A stretch of DNA of 64,000 bases from assembly GCF_963169125.1 (NCBI RefSeq), contig NC_084795.1, forward strand, positions 261,077,042-261,141,041, written 5' to 3'. The position numbers and the translations under genes are program-made. Below, piece by piece: positions 33,197 to 45,015 of the stretch. A model generated the notes under the pieces. That model worked only from the letters and a program-made list of their open reading frames with translations. It did no database searches and had not been told where the DNA came from. The DNA comes from Humulus lupulus (Eukaryota > Streptophyta > Magnoliopsida > Rosales > Cannabaceae). Each line of letters begins with the position of its first letter. Within the stretch, counting starts at the first letter, position 1.

Positions 33197-34240
33197 ATGT
33201 ATCCAAGGCAGATAATGAGACCTGGTGGTGGTTATACCGGGGCTGGGGATTACAAACAGGGTTTGAGTTCTTCACCTGCCCCTCAAATTTTCCATAAAGT
33301 GTTTACAGATATGTAATTAAGATTGCAGGGGCAAGAGGAAGAGATTAGGTGTTTGAAGCAACAACAGAATATGTTAGGAAACACCTTTTCCTTTGTTATG
33401 CTAGGAGTTGCACCATTTTTGGCTCAGCCTAGGGTTGAGAACAGGTGGGAATTTCTTTGTGGAAGATTCCAGGAGTATTACCCTCCAGTCTTTGAGGGAG
33501 GCCTAGATCCATTCAGAGCTGAGCAATGGGTGGGCATGATCAGTTCCATTCTCGATAGTATGGGGGTGGTAGGTCACGATAGGGTGATCTGTGCTACATA
33601 TGTATTGCGAGATGATGCTCAGACATGGTGGGAAGTATTATCCCAGACACAAGATACAGTTGTGATGGACTGGAAAGAATTTAGGCAGCTGTTTAATGAA
33701 AGATATTCTGTGATGCAGCCAAGACTGCTAAGAAGAATGAGTTTCTGAACCTCGTTCAGGGAAATGCAACGGTAACCGAGTATGTTAACAGATTTGATGG
33801 GGTGGCCAAGTTTACTTTCGATGTGGTACCGACAGATGTAGCTCGGAAGGAAAGGTTTATCCAGGGATTGAATCCCATAATAACTCAGGGTATTAGAGTC
33901 GCCCCAATGCATGAAATCTCTACCTATGCTTAGGTGGTAGGAAAGGCTCTTACTGTTGAGAGCACAGGAAATCAAATTGAGAAGGAGGGTGCTGGAGAGC
34001 GTAGTACTCAAGTAGTAACACCTCCGTTTATTGGAGCGAGCAAGAATAAGAACTGGAGGACTTATCCAAAATGCGCTCAGTGTAAGAGACGTGATCTAGG
34101 AGAATGTCAAACAAAGGCATGTTTCTTATGTGGAATGGTTGGGAATTTCATGAGGGATTTCCCAAGGCGAGGGACAGATGAGAAAAAGGGGATGGACAGC
34201 TTGACTCCAGCTCGAGTGTTTGTTTCGATGCAGCCATAGT
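33197..34240 (+). pseudogene. gag: G2 gag, frameshifted
   Basis: The likely start is ATG 33197 ('MYPRQIMRPGGGYTGAGD'). A stop follows near 33313. Gag core then reads from 'QEYYPPVFEGGLDPFRAEQW' (about 33470-33530) to 'WWEVLSQTQDTVVMDWKEF' (about 33628-33690). It shifts frame near 33725 and continues 'YVNRFDGVAKFTFDVVPTD' (about 33781-33838). The zinc knuckle 'CFLCGMVGNFMRDFPRR' (about 34122-34170) has lost its His and last Cys (Asn and Phe instead). It is a capsid-like protein remnant, not functional. Confidence 0.85.
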
Positions 34241-34320
34241 CGGAGACTGAGACTAAGACTGAGGTTGGTTCCTCAGGGGTGGCAGGTCAGCTTTCTAGTT
34301 CTAATTTTTGTGTTATGCTG

Positions 34321-36600
34321 ACTGGTTTTGATGCCATGTTGTTCTTTCCTTGTTACATCTAAAGAAGCATAGATTTGTTATGCATATTGCATGGTTATGT
34401 TGTGATGAGTTAGATTATGGTGGAAATGACTCATAAGTTGTTTTGATAGAGTTGGTTATGACTGACTTCAGTATGATCTTAGATATAGGTTGGTCAGCCA
34501 AGTGTGGGGCAATCCTATATTGCAAGGAAAAGATAGTAACTCTTGAGCTTGAGGGGGAGAAACCCTTTAATTAGTTGGCACTGTGCATTTGACATCTGTA
34601 TTTAGAGCTAGAGATCTATTGCAGGAGGATGCATAGAACTCTTAGCTAGTGTGGTGGACACCACTTAGGTTGTGCCAGTGGCATCAAGACAGACTGGATT
34701 ATTCTGTGAATTTTGGATGGATTTCTAGGGGATTTGTCAGGATTATCTTTACCCAAAGAGATAGAATGGTAATTGGATTGGTGCCAGGGACGGAATCAGG
34801 TCTAGGGTACTGTATTGAACGACTTCAGCAGAGCTATAAGAACTAAAGGCTCAGTTATTGAGTAAGATGGTATTCTCCAAGGTTGATCTTTGATCTGGTT
34901 AGTATCAGCTGAAGGTCAGGGAGAAGGATATGCAGAAGACTGTTTTTATATTAGATATGGGCACTGGGAGTGCTAAGTTATGTTCTGATGGGTTAGATGA
35001 TTATCTGAATTGGATTTGTGATCGTCTTGATCGATGGTATTGTGGTATATTCTCGGTTGGAGAATTGTCAAGTTCAAGGAACGCCTTAGAGGGCAGGAGT
35101 TTCCTTGGCGGGGAAGATATTATATGTACTTTATGGAAGAGTTTTGAGTCTTCTTATAGATTAGAACCTGTTGTAGGTTGTTATGGCACCTGAGCGATAG
35201 GAAAAGGTGATTTCCTATGCATCATGTTATTTTAAGGATATAACCAGAACTAGAGTAGAGTTACTAGTGGGCCAGGTGGCCAACATTATGTTTGAGTTAT
35301 TCTTGTAGAAAGGATTAAAGGAAAACAGTTAAGTGAACTCAAGATAGGAGAATTGAGGGGAATGTCTTAGCTGGATTAGCTAAGTGCTATACAGTGTCAG
35401 GTATGAGTTTATTGTGGTATAAGGATCGAACTTGGGATCCGATGGACACTGGGATTAAATGGGAGATTCTAGATGAATCACATATTACCCTTTTATTCTC
35501 TTCAACCAGGCATCATGAAGATGTAACAGAGTCTGAAAGTTTATATATTGGTGGCCTGGGATGGAGAGGGACATAATGGAATACATGACAAAGTTCTTAA
35601 CCTATTAGTAGGTCAAGACAGAGTATCAGAAACCAGTAAGGCTATTGTAGCCTTTAAGTATTCCATAGTGGAAATAAGGAAACATCGCGATAGCTTTTGT
35701 GGTGGGGCTGCCCAGGATAGTGGGTCAGCATGAGTTGGTTTGGGTCATTATGGACCAGTATTTAAAGTGAGCCCACTTCTATCAGTAAGGATGAGTAATA
35801 CAGTTGATTAGTATACAGATCTCTATGTGAGAGAGGTGGTACGCCTTCATGGAATTTGAGATATATCTTATTAGATGAGGAATCTGTTTCTACTTCCATG
35901 TTTTGGGAAAGTTTACAGAAGGCGTTGGGTATACAATTGGAATTTAATGCATTATATTATCCTCAGACTGATGAAAAATCAGAAAGAAAGTTATCTATTT
36001 ATTGGAGGGGGCACCTTATGAGATGAGTGAGATATTATATCTGGATCCTGAGCTTGGTATAATAACCTCAATGATCCTATTGAAAAGATTAGAGCTTGGA
36101 TGCTCGCTTCTCAAAGTAAATGGAAAAGTTATGTTGATTTGAAATGCAGGAACATGGAGTTCCAAGTGGAAGACTGTATCTTCTTTAGAGTATCACCATG
36201 GAAAGGGGTGAGAAGATAAGGGCAAGTTGAGCCCTAGATTAGTAGGACCATTTGAATCCTAGATAGGACCGGTCAGATTGCCTTTGGGTTGGCCTCAGTT
36301 TTGGCACTGTCGGTCGTATACATTGTATTTCATATTTCCATGTTGAGGAAACATGTGTTAGATGAGACTCATGTGTTGAGTCATGAGAATCTGCAGATTG
36401 AGGCTAAGTTATCATGTGAGGAATAGCCAATTCAGATTTTGACAGAAGGAACACGGTTCTGAGAAACAAAGCTATACATTGGGTTAAGGTATTATACAAA
36501 AACAGTGAGGTCTAGGTAGCGAACTAGAAACTGGAATCATTTATGTGGAATTTATATTCCAAGCAGTTCAGATAAATTTTGAGGACAAAATTTCTGTACG
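34321..36600 (+). pseudogene. G2 pol remnants, heavily decayed
   Basis: No long frame survives. Recognisable scraps include the protease-like area near 34450-34560 ('MTDFSMILDIGWSAKC'), the integrase finger approach 'LDESHITLLFSSTRHHEDV' (about 35470-35525), and 'WESLQKALGIQLEFNALYY' followed by 'PQTDEKSER' (about 35908-35990), the region of the catalytic Glu. The C-terminal region reads 'NKAIHWVKVLYKNSEV' (about 36463-36510). Gypsy order and spacing are kept, but stops and frameshifts occur every few dozen codons. Reverse transcriptase is barely detectable, so a deletion there is likely. A chromodomain is possible at the 3' end but not proven. Confidence 0.7.
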
Positions 36601-36611
36601 GAAAGGATAGT

Positions 36612-39438
36612 TGTAATGACCCAGATTTCCTAATAAGGCTTAGGGCCTTGATTAGGGGGCCAGGATGGAAAATTTTGGAATTATGTGATATTTATATGTA
36701 TCATTATGTGAGTTATATCATAATATGACTTGATATGCATGTGTTAGGTGTATTAGATATGCATGTCAACCCATTTCTGATTAATTGGGCGATTTTCATA
36801 TTTTGGCCATTTCGAGTATATTTGGCATATATGTGATATATGTGTGGTGCTTCATTATTATTTGGTTATGCTAGGGTTACTCAGCACGAGACGATCCTAG
36901 GAGGCAAGCTAGTGGGAAAGTCACGATGAGATTCATACTTGACTCAGAGTGAGTCAAGGGGTATTTTGGGTATTTAGCACATTACCGGGATATTGGGTAA
37001 TGGGAATAAGTATTTGATGATAAATTGGAAGATAGTGAGAGCAGGGGGAAATTCTGGGAATTTTGACTATTTTACCCCAGGGGGCGTTTTCAGGACCCTG
37101 AGCATTAGAATTTTCTTGAGGCTACTTAAGCTTTGAAGTAACCTGTCAGAAACATAAAAAGAACGTTCAAAACGTTCTCTCTTCCTCTCGTTCCCTTTTC
37201 GCCACCCGATCACATTTTTGAAGGAAACTTGAGTTTTAGGACTCGGTTTCAAGTGAGGATCGAGGCATGGAGATTCTAGGGAAGATTAGAAGCCTATTAG
37301 CCAGAGGATTTAGTTGGGAAACAACTTAATTGGAGGTAATCCAAGTTTTAAGTTCTTAGTTTTTAAGCTTTGATTGGATTTTATGTTTTGATGAGTTCTT
37401 GGATGAATTGAAGCTTAGGTTTGATTGGTTTTGGGAGATTATGATGTTTGGGAACTTTAATTTTGAGAATTGGATATGTTGGGGTCAGATTTGGAGCTTT
37501 GAAGCTCGAAGAACACGAAGAGAGAAGCCCAGAAAGTCGAAGTTCTGGTTTGGGCACTGCAGCGCTAGGTTAGTAGCACTACAGTGCTAGGTGCTTTGTT
37601 TTGGGGGTTTATTAGTTTTCTTGTAGCGCTGTAGCGCTACACAGCCTTAAAAAATTGGTTTTTGGTATTTTTTGGGGTTTTGACCCGAGGGCTCGGGGGA
37701 TGATTCCACCACCCTGTTTATTGGAATTGCAGGATTGGTCCCGGGATTGGGTTTTTGGAACTTGTACTCATTGAAACACCGTTTATGGTTTTGACTAGGT
37801 TATCACTAGGGGATTGGAAACATGATCGTGCTCGAGAGTTGTTCATTGGTAATCTGTGCTTGGACCAAAGGTAAGAAAACTTCACCCAGTATGTGTTGCA
37901 TGTGATGCATAAGATACATGAGATTAGGGCATGGCATGAATGTTGAATATGAGATTGATCAGAGCTTGTGTCTCTGTATTTGTGCATGATTATAATTATG
38001 CTTTTGAATGTTGATTAAGCATGTTAAATGCCTTATATATGAATATATAACATATGATACATGTCTGTTTGCATTACCTCATTGAGGAAGCACTGACTTA
38101 TTAGTCAGGGAACGGCAATGGTGTTAGTATTGATTGTGAAGCTGTGACTCATTAGTCAAGTTCGACAGTAAAACTGAGCACTGGTTGTATTTTATTGGCT
38201 TATGAGTCATAAGGTATTAGCGTGTTTAACGTAAGTCGAGAAGATTATATCTAATTGACATAAGCATTATCATCATAAGCATGAAATGCTTGACCGACCT
38301 TAAGTTCGATGAAAACAAAAGCGTATGTCTAGTCTAAAGGCTAGTTACTTAGAGCCAGGGAAAAAAGGCTCAGGTGATAGCAACGTCACATGGCTGTGGG
38401 TGCTGAGCCCAAGTTCATGACTCATTCATTAGCCACTTATCTGATTAGGATGCATAGCCCAAAGTGTGACTCATTAGTCACCTATCCAGAGTGTGACTCA
38501 TTAGTCACCTATACAAAGTGTGACTCATTAGTCACCTATTCAGAGTGTGACTCACTAGTCATCTATACAGAGATAGACTTATCAGTCATCTACATAAGGA
38601 TAGACTTATTAGTCATCTATACAGAGATAGACTTATTAGTCATCTATAGAGAGATAGACTTATTAGTCATCTACATAGAGGTAGACTTAGTAGTCATCTA
38701 TACAGAGATATACTTATTAGTCATCTATACAGAGATAGACTTATCAGTCATCTACATAGACTTATCAATCATCTATATAGAGATAGACTTATTAGTCATC
38801 TATACAGAGATAGACTTATAAGTCATCTACATAAGGATAGAATTATTAGTCATCTATATAGAGTATGACTTATTAGTCATCTACCTCAGAGTGAGAGACT
38901 TATTAGTCGTCTACTCAGAGCACGGGACTCGACAAACATTTATTTGGAGTTGTTTGCATGCATGAGTATGGTTATTACTGCTAGGCATGCCTATTATGAT
39001 TTAGTAACATGTTATTACTTGTTCATGAGCATATTGAGTTTTCTTGCTGAGCTTCGGCTCACAGGTGCTATGTGGTGCAGGTAAAGGCAAAAGAAAACTG
39101 GACCATCCTTGAGTTTGAGAGCTTAGGTGACGATGTGTACATATGCGGCTACTCGACCACCACGACCGAGGGTTTAAAGAGGAACTAGGGATAAACCCTA
39201 TTTTGCCGTTTAGGTCTGTTGGTTGTAAATATTTTATTGTAATTAACCTTTAAAATATATTTTCGGGATCCCAATTTATATAGTAAATGTTTTTGTGAAA
39301 TGTTGTATCTTAACCAAAAAATTTAACCCTAAACCACAATCGAACTTAGTTACACGATTATGGCCAAATGAATCGATTAGCGAGTATATCATTGTTTAAA
39401 TGCACACCGTAACGGTCCTTGGGTAGTAGGGCGTTACA
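36612..39438 (+). repeat. G2 3' LTR
   Basis: The 2,827-bp LTR starts TGTAATGACCC at 36612 and ends GCGTTACA at 39438, then TSD GCTTT. 'gaggacaaaatttctg' with a short purine run (36582-36610) precedes it. It contains the decayed hairpin near 37554-37590, the 27-bp array (38461-38925) and the conserved donor-like block (39056-39092). It is not split by the reversed LTR and so records the empty site. Confidence 0.92.
38461..38925. repeat. 27-bp tandem array in G2 3' LTR
   Basis: About 17 units, homologous to 31774-32218. Four early units carry GTGACTCATTAGTCA. Because 27 is a multiple of three, the array reads as an open 9-residue repeat ('VIYTEIDLL'); I treat this as a by-product. Confidence 0.9.
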
Positions 39439-39443
39439 GCTTT

Positions 39444-40083
39444 ACAATATGCCACAATCACACGACCTGAGATTGCTTACTGTGTTAATAAGGTATCTCA
39501 ATTTATGCACAATCCTCTTGCTTCTCCCTGGATTACTGTAAAAAGGATATTGAAATATCTTGCTGGAACACTAGACCATGGTATTCATATGCAAAGGTCC
39601 TTGAATCTGAAACTTGAAGCCTTTAGTGATGTTGATTGGGCTTCAGATCTGATGATTGCAGGTCCTTAACTGACTATTGTGTTTATTTTGGAGGCAATCT
39701 TATAGCTTTGCAAAGCAAAGCACCATATCTCGACCATCCATAGAAGCTGACTTTAGAAGCTTAGCTAGTGTTGTCACTGAGTTGACTTGAATTCAGTCCT
39801 TACTCCGTGAGCTTCACGTCCTTTTCGAGAACCACTAATAGTTTGGTGTGACAATCTAAGCTCGATTATGCTTGTTGTGGATCAAATCCTCCATGCTCGA
39901 ACCAAGCACATAAAAATTGATCTCTATTTGACAAGGTGCTGCAACATCAACTTTTGGTCAAGCATGTTCCTGCACTTGATCAGGTTGTTGATTGTCTAAC
40001 CAATCCTATTTCCTAAAATCGTTTCTCAGATTTGAAAGACAAACTCATCGTGGTTTCCTTATCCACACTGAATTTGAGGAGGT
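39444..40083 (+). pseudogene. Ty1/copia RNase H and 3' end, decayed (third fragment)
   Basis: The frame resumes after the G2 TSD with 'QYATITRPEIAYCVNKVSQF' (about 39444-39505) and 'AVKR'-type 'VKRILKYLAGTLDHGIHMQR'. RNase H scraps include 'LEAFSDVDWAS' (about 39617-39648), 'WCDNLSSIMLV' (about 39848-39880) and 'ARTKHIKIDLY'. Frameshifts and stops are frequent. A 'tttgaggagg' purine tract (40073-40082) leads into the 3' LTR. Together with 20109-21290 and 23389-25535 this gives a copia element in gag-PR-IN-RT-RH order. Confidence 0.85.
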
Positions 40084-40310
40084 TGTTAAGGAGTAGCTGC
40101 GGTGTTAGTTAGTTATTAGTGTTTGTAATAGTTTTTTAAGTTGTTAGGTTCGTTATTGTTGTAGCTTAACAACTTCTTTGGTTTCACTTGTAACTAACTA
40201 ACTAACTAACTATATATTGATTGTATATAAGGGGTTGATCCTTCTTTAGTAAGCTAAGTCAATACAATACAATTCTTCAGTTCATTCTTTCTTTCTTAGG
40301 AAATCTAATA
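40084..40310 (+). repeat. Probable copia 3' LTR
   Basis: The sequence starts TGTTAAGGAGTAG directly after the purine tract. It contains (AACT)n near 40190-40210 and a TATATAAGG box at 40226-40234. The right end, near 'aatctaata' at 40310, is uncertain, and no 5' LTR is visible to compare. The short length, about 230 bp, suits many plant copia families. Confidence 0.55.
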
Positions 40311-41252
40311 GCGCACACACATCGCGTGTACTATGCATGGTCAATTAGTCGGGACGGTTTGGATGAATATATATATATATATATATATTTATATGGATGA
40401 TGTGTAAAATTCATTCTAAAACCATAAGAGAAGAGAGACCAAACATTGATCAGTACAAATGAACGATCATGACTTGATGTGTCATTGGCATTTTTCACAA
40501 TACAATTTGTATACGTGTACTAGTGAAGTTGGACTCAAACTATTAATATTTTTTGCTCAAATAAATACAGCTTTGTTATTCGTGGAGCCAATGCATCGAG
40601 GACAGACTTTAGAGTTTTTTTTCTTGATCTTGGCAGTGAGAGTACATAAACTCCTTCTAGTGTTGTCAATAACAAGATCTTCAATAAATGACAATTAAAA
40701 TAAAAATACATCTAAGGATTTATGTGGTTGGACCAAAGAAAATGACATATGTCTACGAGTCTATTTTATTTATGATTAAGCACACAAAAGTTACTAGAAC
40801 CTAAGTCTAATGAGATTTTTTACAAGCTTATTTTCTAATAACAATATGGCAAAATAGCAGTGTTTTACAAGCCTAATCCAGTCTCTATTTATAGAAGAAA
40901 GATGACACAACTAACGGTCCCTATTTTTGTAGAACATTTACTAAGGTTACAACTTAATAGCATTTGAGTTCGTTTATATTTGAAATAAAAATTAAATAAA
41001 CGTTTAAACTAAATACCTTCTAATTAGCATGGTTGACCAAATCTTCACTTGAAAAGTTTCGGTATTCAGTTATATTAACTTTTGAGAATGGTCTAAATAC
41101 TATAATGATGTCATTTCTATCTTATAAAACCTTCGTGCAATCTAGTATCAAACTAATAATTCGAGCTCAAATTCTAAATGCAAACCTTGCAATTTTTTAT
41201 CTGATCATCCACTACTCATCATTTATTATATTCGATCTACACTACAAAACCT
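40311..41252. other. AT-rich stretch with no recognised gene
   Basis: It contains an (AT)n run at 40368-40389. Short open frames (40459-40698, 41033-41320) show no recognisable domain or codon pattern. Nothing further is supported. Confidence 0.5.
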
Positions 41253-41786
41253 TGTTAGAATATTTTATATGGAGTAACATAATTAAGTGTTGCTCACACA
41301 GTGTCGGTATTGGCATGTAATGATAACTATATAATCGGTAATACATGATATTACCATCGGATCATAATGGGATGGACATAACGTACTAACATGCTCGAGG
41401 CCCATGGACACGCTCTAAATCGTCTTTGGTCAGCCCATTGGGCCAAGACAACTAATTCTCTCACATTGGGCATGTAAGCCCAATTGGCCCATAATTCCTT
41501 ATATAAAGGGTTGTGCTCTTGATTGATGATTAAGGTGGAATGAGTGTGGCTATGGTGTAAAGAGAATGATAGAGTAGTGTTCATTACTCCCAAGCTCTCC
41601 TTTTCTCTATATGTGTAAATCAAAGAAGTGTAATCAACATGATTATTAGAGATCAAGGCGATAATTGGAGGTACGTATATTATTATATTAATGCCTTAAA
41701 TAAAATGTTTGATCATGGAAATTCATGAGCATGATTTTGATATTGAGTATTGTTTATTTAGTGCTCATTGTGTATTAATTATAACA
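41253..41786 (+). repeat. Putative LTR of an unidentified element
   Basis: The right end, ATAACA at 41786, is followed two bases later by the tRNA-Met primer site. A TATA box (TATATAAA, 41500-41507) lies in the expected region. The left border at TGTTAGAA (41253) is a guess. No matching second LTR occurs in the window. Confidence 0.5.
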
Positions 41787-41788
41787 AT

Positions 41789-41800
41789 TGGTATCAGAGC
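41789..41800 (+). promoter_or_regulatory. Primer-binding site (initiator tRNA-Met)
   Basis: TGGTATCAGAGC occurs again here, just after a CA-ended LTR-like segment. It marks the 5' end of an LTR element whose body continues to the right. Confidence 0.8.
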
Positions 41801-41802
41801 CA

Positions 41803-44800
41803 GGACATTTGATTTTAGGGCTTGTTAGAATAAATTTTTTTTTTCAAATCTGATTTACATAAAAAAAAAAATCGAAATTATATATTATTGGTAGATAAAA
41901 TCAGATTGGAGGATGAGTATTGAGTTTATCAATATTTTAGATTGTATTTTCCGCTTCGTTAACGTTGAAAACACCCAAAACTCCAAGCTTTTTCAAAGCT
42001 TGTTAATGGCCGAAAATGGGTACTGGAAATAGAAAGAGCATGAAAAATGGAGAAAAACCCCTCAAACGACATCAAAATCAGAGCTCTGGTGGCTAAAATC
42101 CAACAGGGTCAGAATTTGGGTTCGAAACGGGTCGAACAGACTCGCTGGAGGTTGAAGACAACCTCAAAACGACGTGTCGTCGTTTTTCTGATATAGTGTC
42201 GTTTTTTAGTTTTTTGTCATTTTCGAAGTGCTGTCGTTTTTTATGATTTATGTCGTTTTCTGACAAACTACATGTAGTTTGCTAAAAAACTACATGTCGT
42301 TTTTTTGGCTTTTTTCAGCAAAAAAAAATTAAACTTTTTGGGCACGTGGAGATTCTATTTTGGACCAAATTTTCACCATTTTGCTCCTTTTAATTTTTCT
42401 CATTTGATTGTGTGATTATATTTTAGGTTTGGTCAATTTAAATTGTTAATTGACGCATAATCACATAATTAATTTGAATTAATTTTTTTTTCTCTCACAA
42501 TTTTATTTTTTTATTTATTTCATTGGATGAAGACATAATTATATTCATGCCATAAAAATTATTTGATAGATGATTGACATTTTTGATAATATAATTATGT
42601 TAGTGAATAATTAATTGAGTGCTTATGTACTCACATATCGTGAGTCTAAGCATGTCAATTTTGTTATTCATAAAATTGTGAGAATTGTGATAAATTTATC
42701 GTTAATTAATTTAATCCCATACAATGCCATTTTTTATTTGTTTATCATTCCATAATTTTGTTATATATATGCCTTTCGTGATTTTGATAATTTTTTGTGA
42801 ATTTCATTGTTGTTATTATTATGAATTCTTTCGGGGCATATACTATGGAAAATGTGTAATAAGATATTGGTCATGGTTTGTGCATTTATTATAAAAATTA
42901 TTGCCAATATTTAATTAATATTTTTTGTAATAAAATTTGTTAGAAATACAAAAATGCGCAATCGGCCTTATTAGATAATTATGAGATTAAATTTTTTCAT
43001 CGAATGTGTTGTGCTTACCTGTCGTAAGTTTTCACATGTCAATTGTCAAAAATTGCGATTCAGGCTAAATACTTTTCTCCCATATCAATCACAATTAAAA
43101 ACTAAGATTCATACATGCAATTTAGTCATCCTGTCGATGATTTTACTGTAAAGTAGGATGCTTAGATGGTGAAGGACACATTAGATGTCATGAACCACAC
43201 AATCTTTTCTACACTATCGGTAGTGGATTAGCTGAATTTGGTTATGATATTTAAAGTAGTTGTCCTTACCTGCGTAAGAGTCATATGTTTTGTTTGAACG
43301 ACTCTACATGACATGATCGTTTCCGTTGATAGATCATTGTGAAAGCTAAGAAAACGAGCAGATTGCACAATCCTTGTTTTCACATAGTGGCACTGCTCTA
43401 AGATATATTTTTTTAGTATTAAGCAATCCTAAAACCTCTACCGCTTAGTTATCGAATGGGACTATAATATGTCTTGTCATATCGATCTCTCATTAGAAAA
43501 TTGGACTAGGCCTCGAAATTGATAAATCTTGAAATCATTTGAATTCAAAGATGCCAAGTTACTGCATGCTCAGTGGGAGTATTGCGATGGGTGTCAGTTG
43601 GTTTTAGTAAGGTATATGTGTGTCGATCGATCCCTATTGAAAATTTTTATGAGGGTGGAATCACTTAGGAATTTTTCTTGGGCATCTAAAGTGATATTCC
43701 TACGTTTGCTACACAATGATGAGTTCAGGAGACTAGTACGTTGGTTTTGTGCCTTGAAATAGTTTTGGTGGAACTAATGAATCAATTATTACGATACTTT
43801 TATGCTTAAGGATCAAGATAAGGCATAGATCATAAGTTGACAAGTTTTGGATCCATATTACAATGGATGTATGATTGTCATTGTCTATTCCGAAGAGATG
43901 ATTGTGTTAATTGTGAATGTCTGTAAATATAGTGAATTCAAGATAATGGGTTAATGCATATGTACTCGATATCATATCGTTGTTGCTAGTAAAATTGAGG
44001 ATAGCTAAGCTATATTTAGGCAACAATTTTGGATTGATTTAAGTCTGAACAAAGTTTTTTAGTATAGTGACTTTGATAACTTAGTTACAATTTTGGATGA
44101 GAAATGGAAAGAATAGAGGATATAAGTTTTTTGACTTATTCAATCTCAGTACACATATTCATCGCTAATGACTATCATAATTATTGATAATAGTTTTACA
44201 ACCCAATTGTCCACAATGATTAATCTATAATGCATACAAATTTTGAGAGATATCGAGTATTTATCACTCTTTTGTTAAGATCTCTCATGCATTATTATCT
44301 TAAGCACAGTCTTCTCAAAGTTTTGACTCATCAAAGTTTGAAAGCTTTTATGTTTTAGAAAGCTTTATAGTGGAAAACACCTATGGGATTAAACCATGCA
44401 TGCATAATGATATGCAGTCACTTTTTTATGTGTATTGTTTCTCGAAGTGACAAGGACACAACAAGACTGGTAGATAGTTTTAATTGTTGTACTCCATGCA
44501 TCTTGGTTTGATAGTTGTTATTATATTTGAATGTCTCTCGGGCCAAATTATGTGTAGTATACATATCCTATCGATATGATATCATACATAATTTATTTGA
44601 TTGCCTATTGCATGCTGGAGATTAATATGGTGTTTGTTGATTATATTGGTCCAAGTGGGAGAGATATTTGAATCTTGTATGGACGAATATAATCATAAAC
44701 ATAATTCCATATTCACAACCATGTTAGTTGTTTTTCGAAAGAGACAATGTGAGATAAGTCTTTCGCAGCAACACTCAAGATACTAAGACTCAATGGATCA

Positions 44801-45015
44801 TATCGTTTTATTCTGAATAGCCTCATGAATGTTGTGATTGAATAAGAATTTACATCTAAGGCTATTTCAGAAGTTCTAATATTATGAGGCAATATAGGAC
44901 ATTGCATTTGACAATCTTGGATTTTAATCATATGAGAGAAGATGAACATTTAAGTTTTTTATTGAGAATATCAAGTTTAATATGTATGGCTCTTCTAGCT
45001 ATTATTTTTTATAAG
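41803..45015 (+). other. Non-coding body of a probable large non-autonomous LTR element
   Basis: No gag or pol domain is recognisable in any frame across 3.2 kb; the longest open frame is under 80 codons. The leader has repeated 'gtcgtttt' words (42170-42310) and an 18-bp palindrome (CAAACTACATGTAGTTTG, 42264-42281). The layout (LTR, tRNA-Met site, long non-coding body) suggests a LARD-type element or a very old autonomous one. It is cut on the right by the solo LTR at 45016. Confidence 0.4.

Larger units (their letters stand above)
25536..39438 (+). mobile_element. G2: Tekay-like Ty3/gypsy element with nested insertions
   Basis: The element starts TGTAATGATCC at 25536 and ends GCGTTACA at 39438, with perfect TSD GCTTT (25531-25535 and 39439-39443). 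It sits inside the copia RT/RNase H region. The LTRs are long (about 2.8 kb), the primer site matches initiator tRNA-Met, and a 'gaggacaaaatttct' motif precedes the 3' LTR. These traits fit the Tekay/Del chromovirus group. Gag is partly readable and pol is badly decayed. The LTRs differ by roughly one base in ten at their start, so G2 is much older than G1. Its 5' LTR is split by 26901-31246. Confidence 0.9.

Noticed and set aside
34930..35733. Short separate open frames as small genes
   Set aside because: They fall in decayed G2 pol, with integrase scraps continuing across them in other frames.
38390..38821. 143-codon open frame with a 9-residue repeat
   Set aside because: It arises only because the 27-bp array is a multiple of three; the copy at 31774-32218 is not open throughout and it lies in an LTR.
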